5,127 nucleotides of DNA from Rhodospirillaceae bacterium (GTDB lineage: Bacteria; Pseudomonadota; Alphaproteobacteria; Rhodospirillales; Magnetovibrionaceae). Numbering within the stretch: the stretch's first letter is position 1; each line of letters opens with the position of its first letter. The stretch covers positions 1 through 5,127 of the forward strand of contig JAOULV010000124.1 in assembly GCA_029881835.1 (NCBI GenBank), written 5' to 3'. A program made the position numbers and the translations under genes. A model generated the notes under the pieces. That model had not been told where the DNA came from. It worked only from the letters and a program-made list of their open reading frames with translations, and made no database searches. Shown here one piece after another: positions 4,776 to 5,127 of this stretch.

Positions 4776-5127
4776 TTGGTAAAAAAGGGAAAAGCATCTG
4801 CAAAATTAACCTCCACAAAAAAGGCGGTTAAATCGTCACGTGCAAAGGCAAAGAAAACTACAATCAAAAAAATAGCCAAAAAGAAAACATCTAAAAAGGC
4901 ATCCGTAAAAAAGGCAGTTGGCAAAGCCGCGCCGAAGCCTGCAAAAAAAATTACAGCCGCAACCAAACACCCAAAAGATGGGTTACGATGGATTAATGAA
5001 TTCACATCCTCACTGCCCAGCGAGGGGGTATTTCTGCTACGCGATGGAAAGATCATAGATGTAGCTGGTGCTGGTCTTGGGATGCTTGGGCTAAAAAACA
5101 CAAGCGAAGCAAAAAAACATCATCTCG
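4776..5127 (+). CDS. Lysine-rich histone H1-like protein (5' part, cut by window)
   Basis: The frame is open from 4731 to the window end. From TTG 4776 it gives 117 residues. The first 67 are strongly basic and low in complexity, with 25 lysines in KK-A, KKA and AKKK-type repeats separated by alanine, serine, threonine and proline, like bacterial histone H1-like DNA-binding proteins. From about residue 68 the character changes to an ordinary mixed sequence (DGLRWINEF, LPSEGVFLLRDGKIIDVAG), which I do not recognise. TTG is preferred because the basic domain begins there (MVKKGKA) and AAAAGGG lies 11 bases before; GTG 4737 is an alternative without a ribosome site. No ATG exists in frame before 5079. 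It has no evident link with sulfur metabolism. The 128-residue phenylalanine-rich open frame on the opposite strand (4715-5101) is its shadow. Confidence 0.6.
   Translation, partial: MVKKGKASAKLTSTKKAVKSSRAKAKKTTIKKIAKKKTSKKASVKKAVGKAAPKPAKKITAATKHPKDGLRWINEFTSSLPSEGVFLLRDGKIIDVAGAGLGMLGLKNTSEAKKHHL

Noticed and set aside
4715..5101. A 128-codon minus-strand open frame rich in phenylalanine
   Set aside because: It is the complement of the lysine codons of the H1-like gene; poly-AAA antisense gives TTT (Phe) runs.

Overview
The window is a sulfur-oxidation gene neighbourhood, most likely chromosomal DNA from an alphaproteobacterium with moderate to low GC. The assignment rests on the family content: SoxX and SoxY, a SoxS-type periplasmic thioredoxin, a YeeE/YedE transporter, DsrE2, TusA, and a small ribbon-helix-helix protein of a type common in Alphaproteobacteria. 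There is no rRNA, tRNA, CRISPR array or insertion sequence. The genus cannot be read from the sequence.

Layout. The left part (1-870) is the minus-strand start of a sox operon, soxX then soxY; soxY is cut by the window edge, and soxZ/A/B would be expected beyond it. A 485-bp non-coding stretch (871-1355) follows, holding the soxX upstream region and a strong hairpin terminator. Next is a minus-strand gene for a SoxT/TsuA-like sulfur-compound transporter (1356-2462). A long AT-rich intergenic region (2463-2930) separates it from a plus-strand run: dsrE2, the RHH gene, tusA, a terminator, then a soxS-like gene. The right edge (from about 4776) holds the 5' part of an unrelated lysine-rich, histone H1-like gene with a non-lysine-rich C-terminal region.

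How the genes fit together (inference from family knowledge). SoxX, with SoxA, joins thiosulfate to the SoxY carrier cysteine in the periplasm. The SoxS-like thioredoxin could keep that cysteine reduced. The YeeE/YedE protein keeps three membrane cysteines in the arrangement seen in thiosulfate transporters, so it may bring thiosulfate or sulfane sulfur into the cytoplasm. There TusA (CPxP cysteine) and DsrE2 are sulfur carriers. The window thus looks like a periplasm-to-cytoplasm sulfur relay.

The least described parts are the cysteine-rich RHH protein placed between dsrE2 and tusA, the tandem palindromic repeat just upstream of tusA, and an AT-rich palindrome between the divergent transporter and dsrE2 genes. 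Together they suggest a local regulatory circuit for this island.
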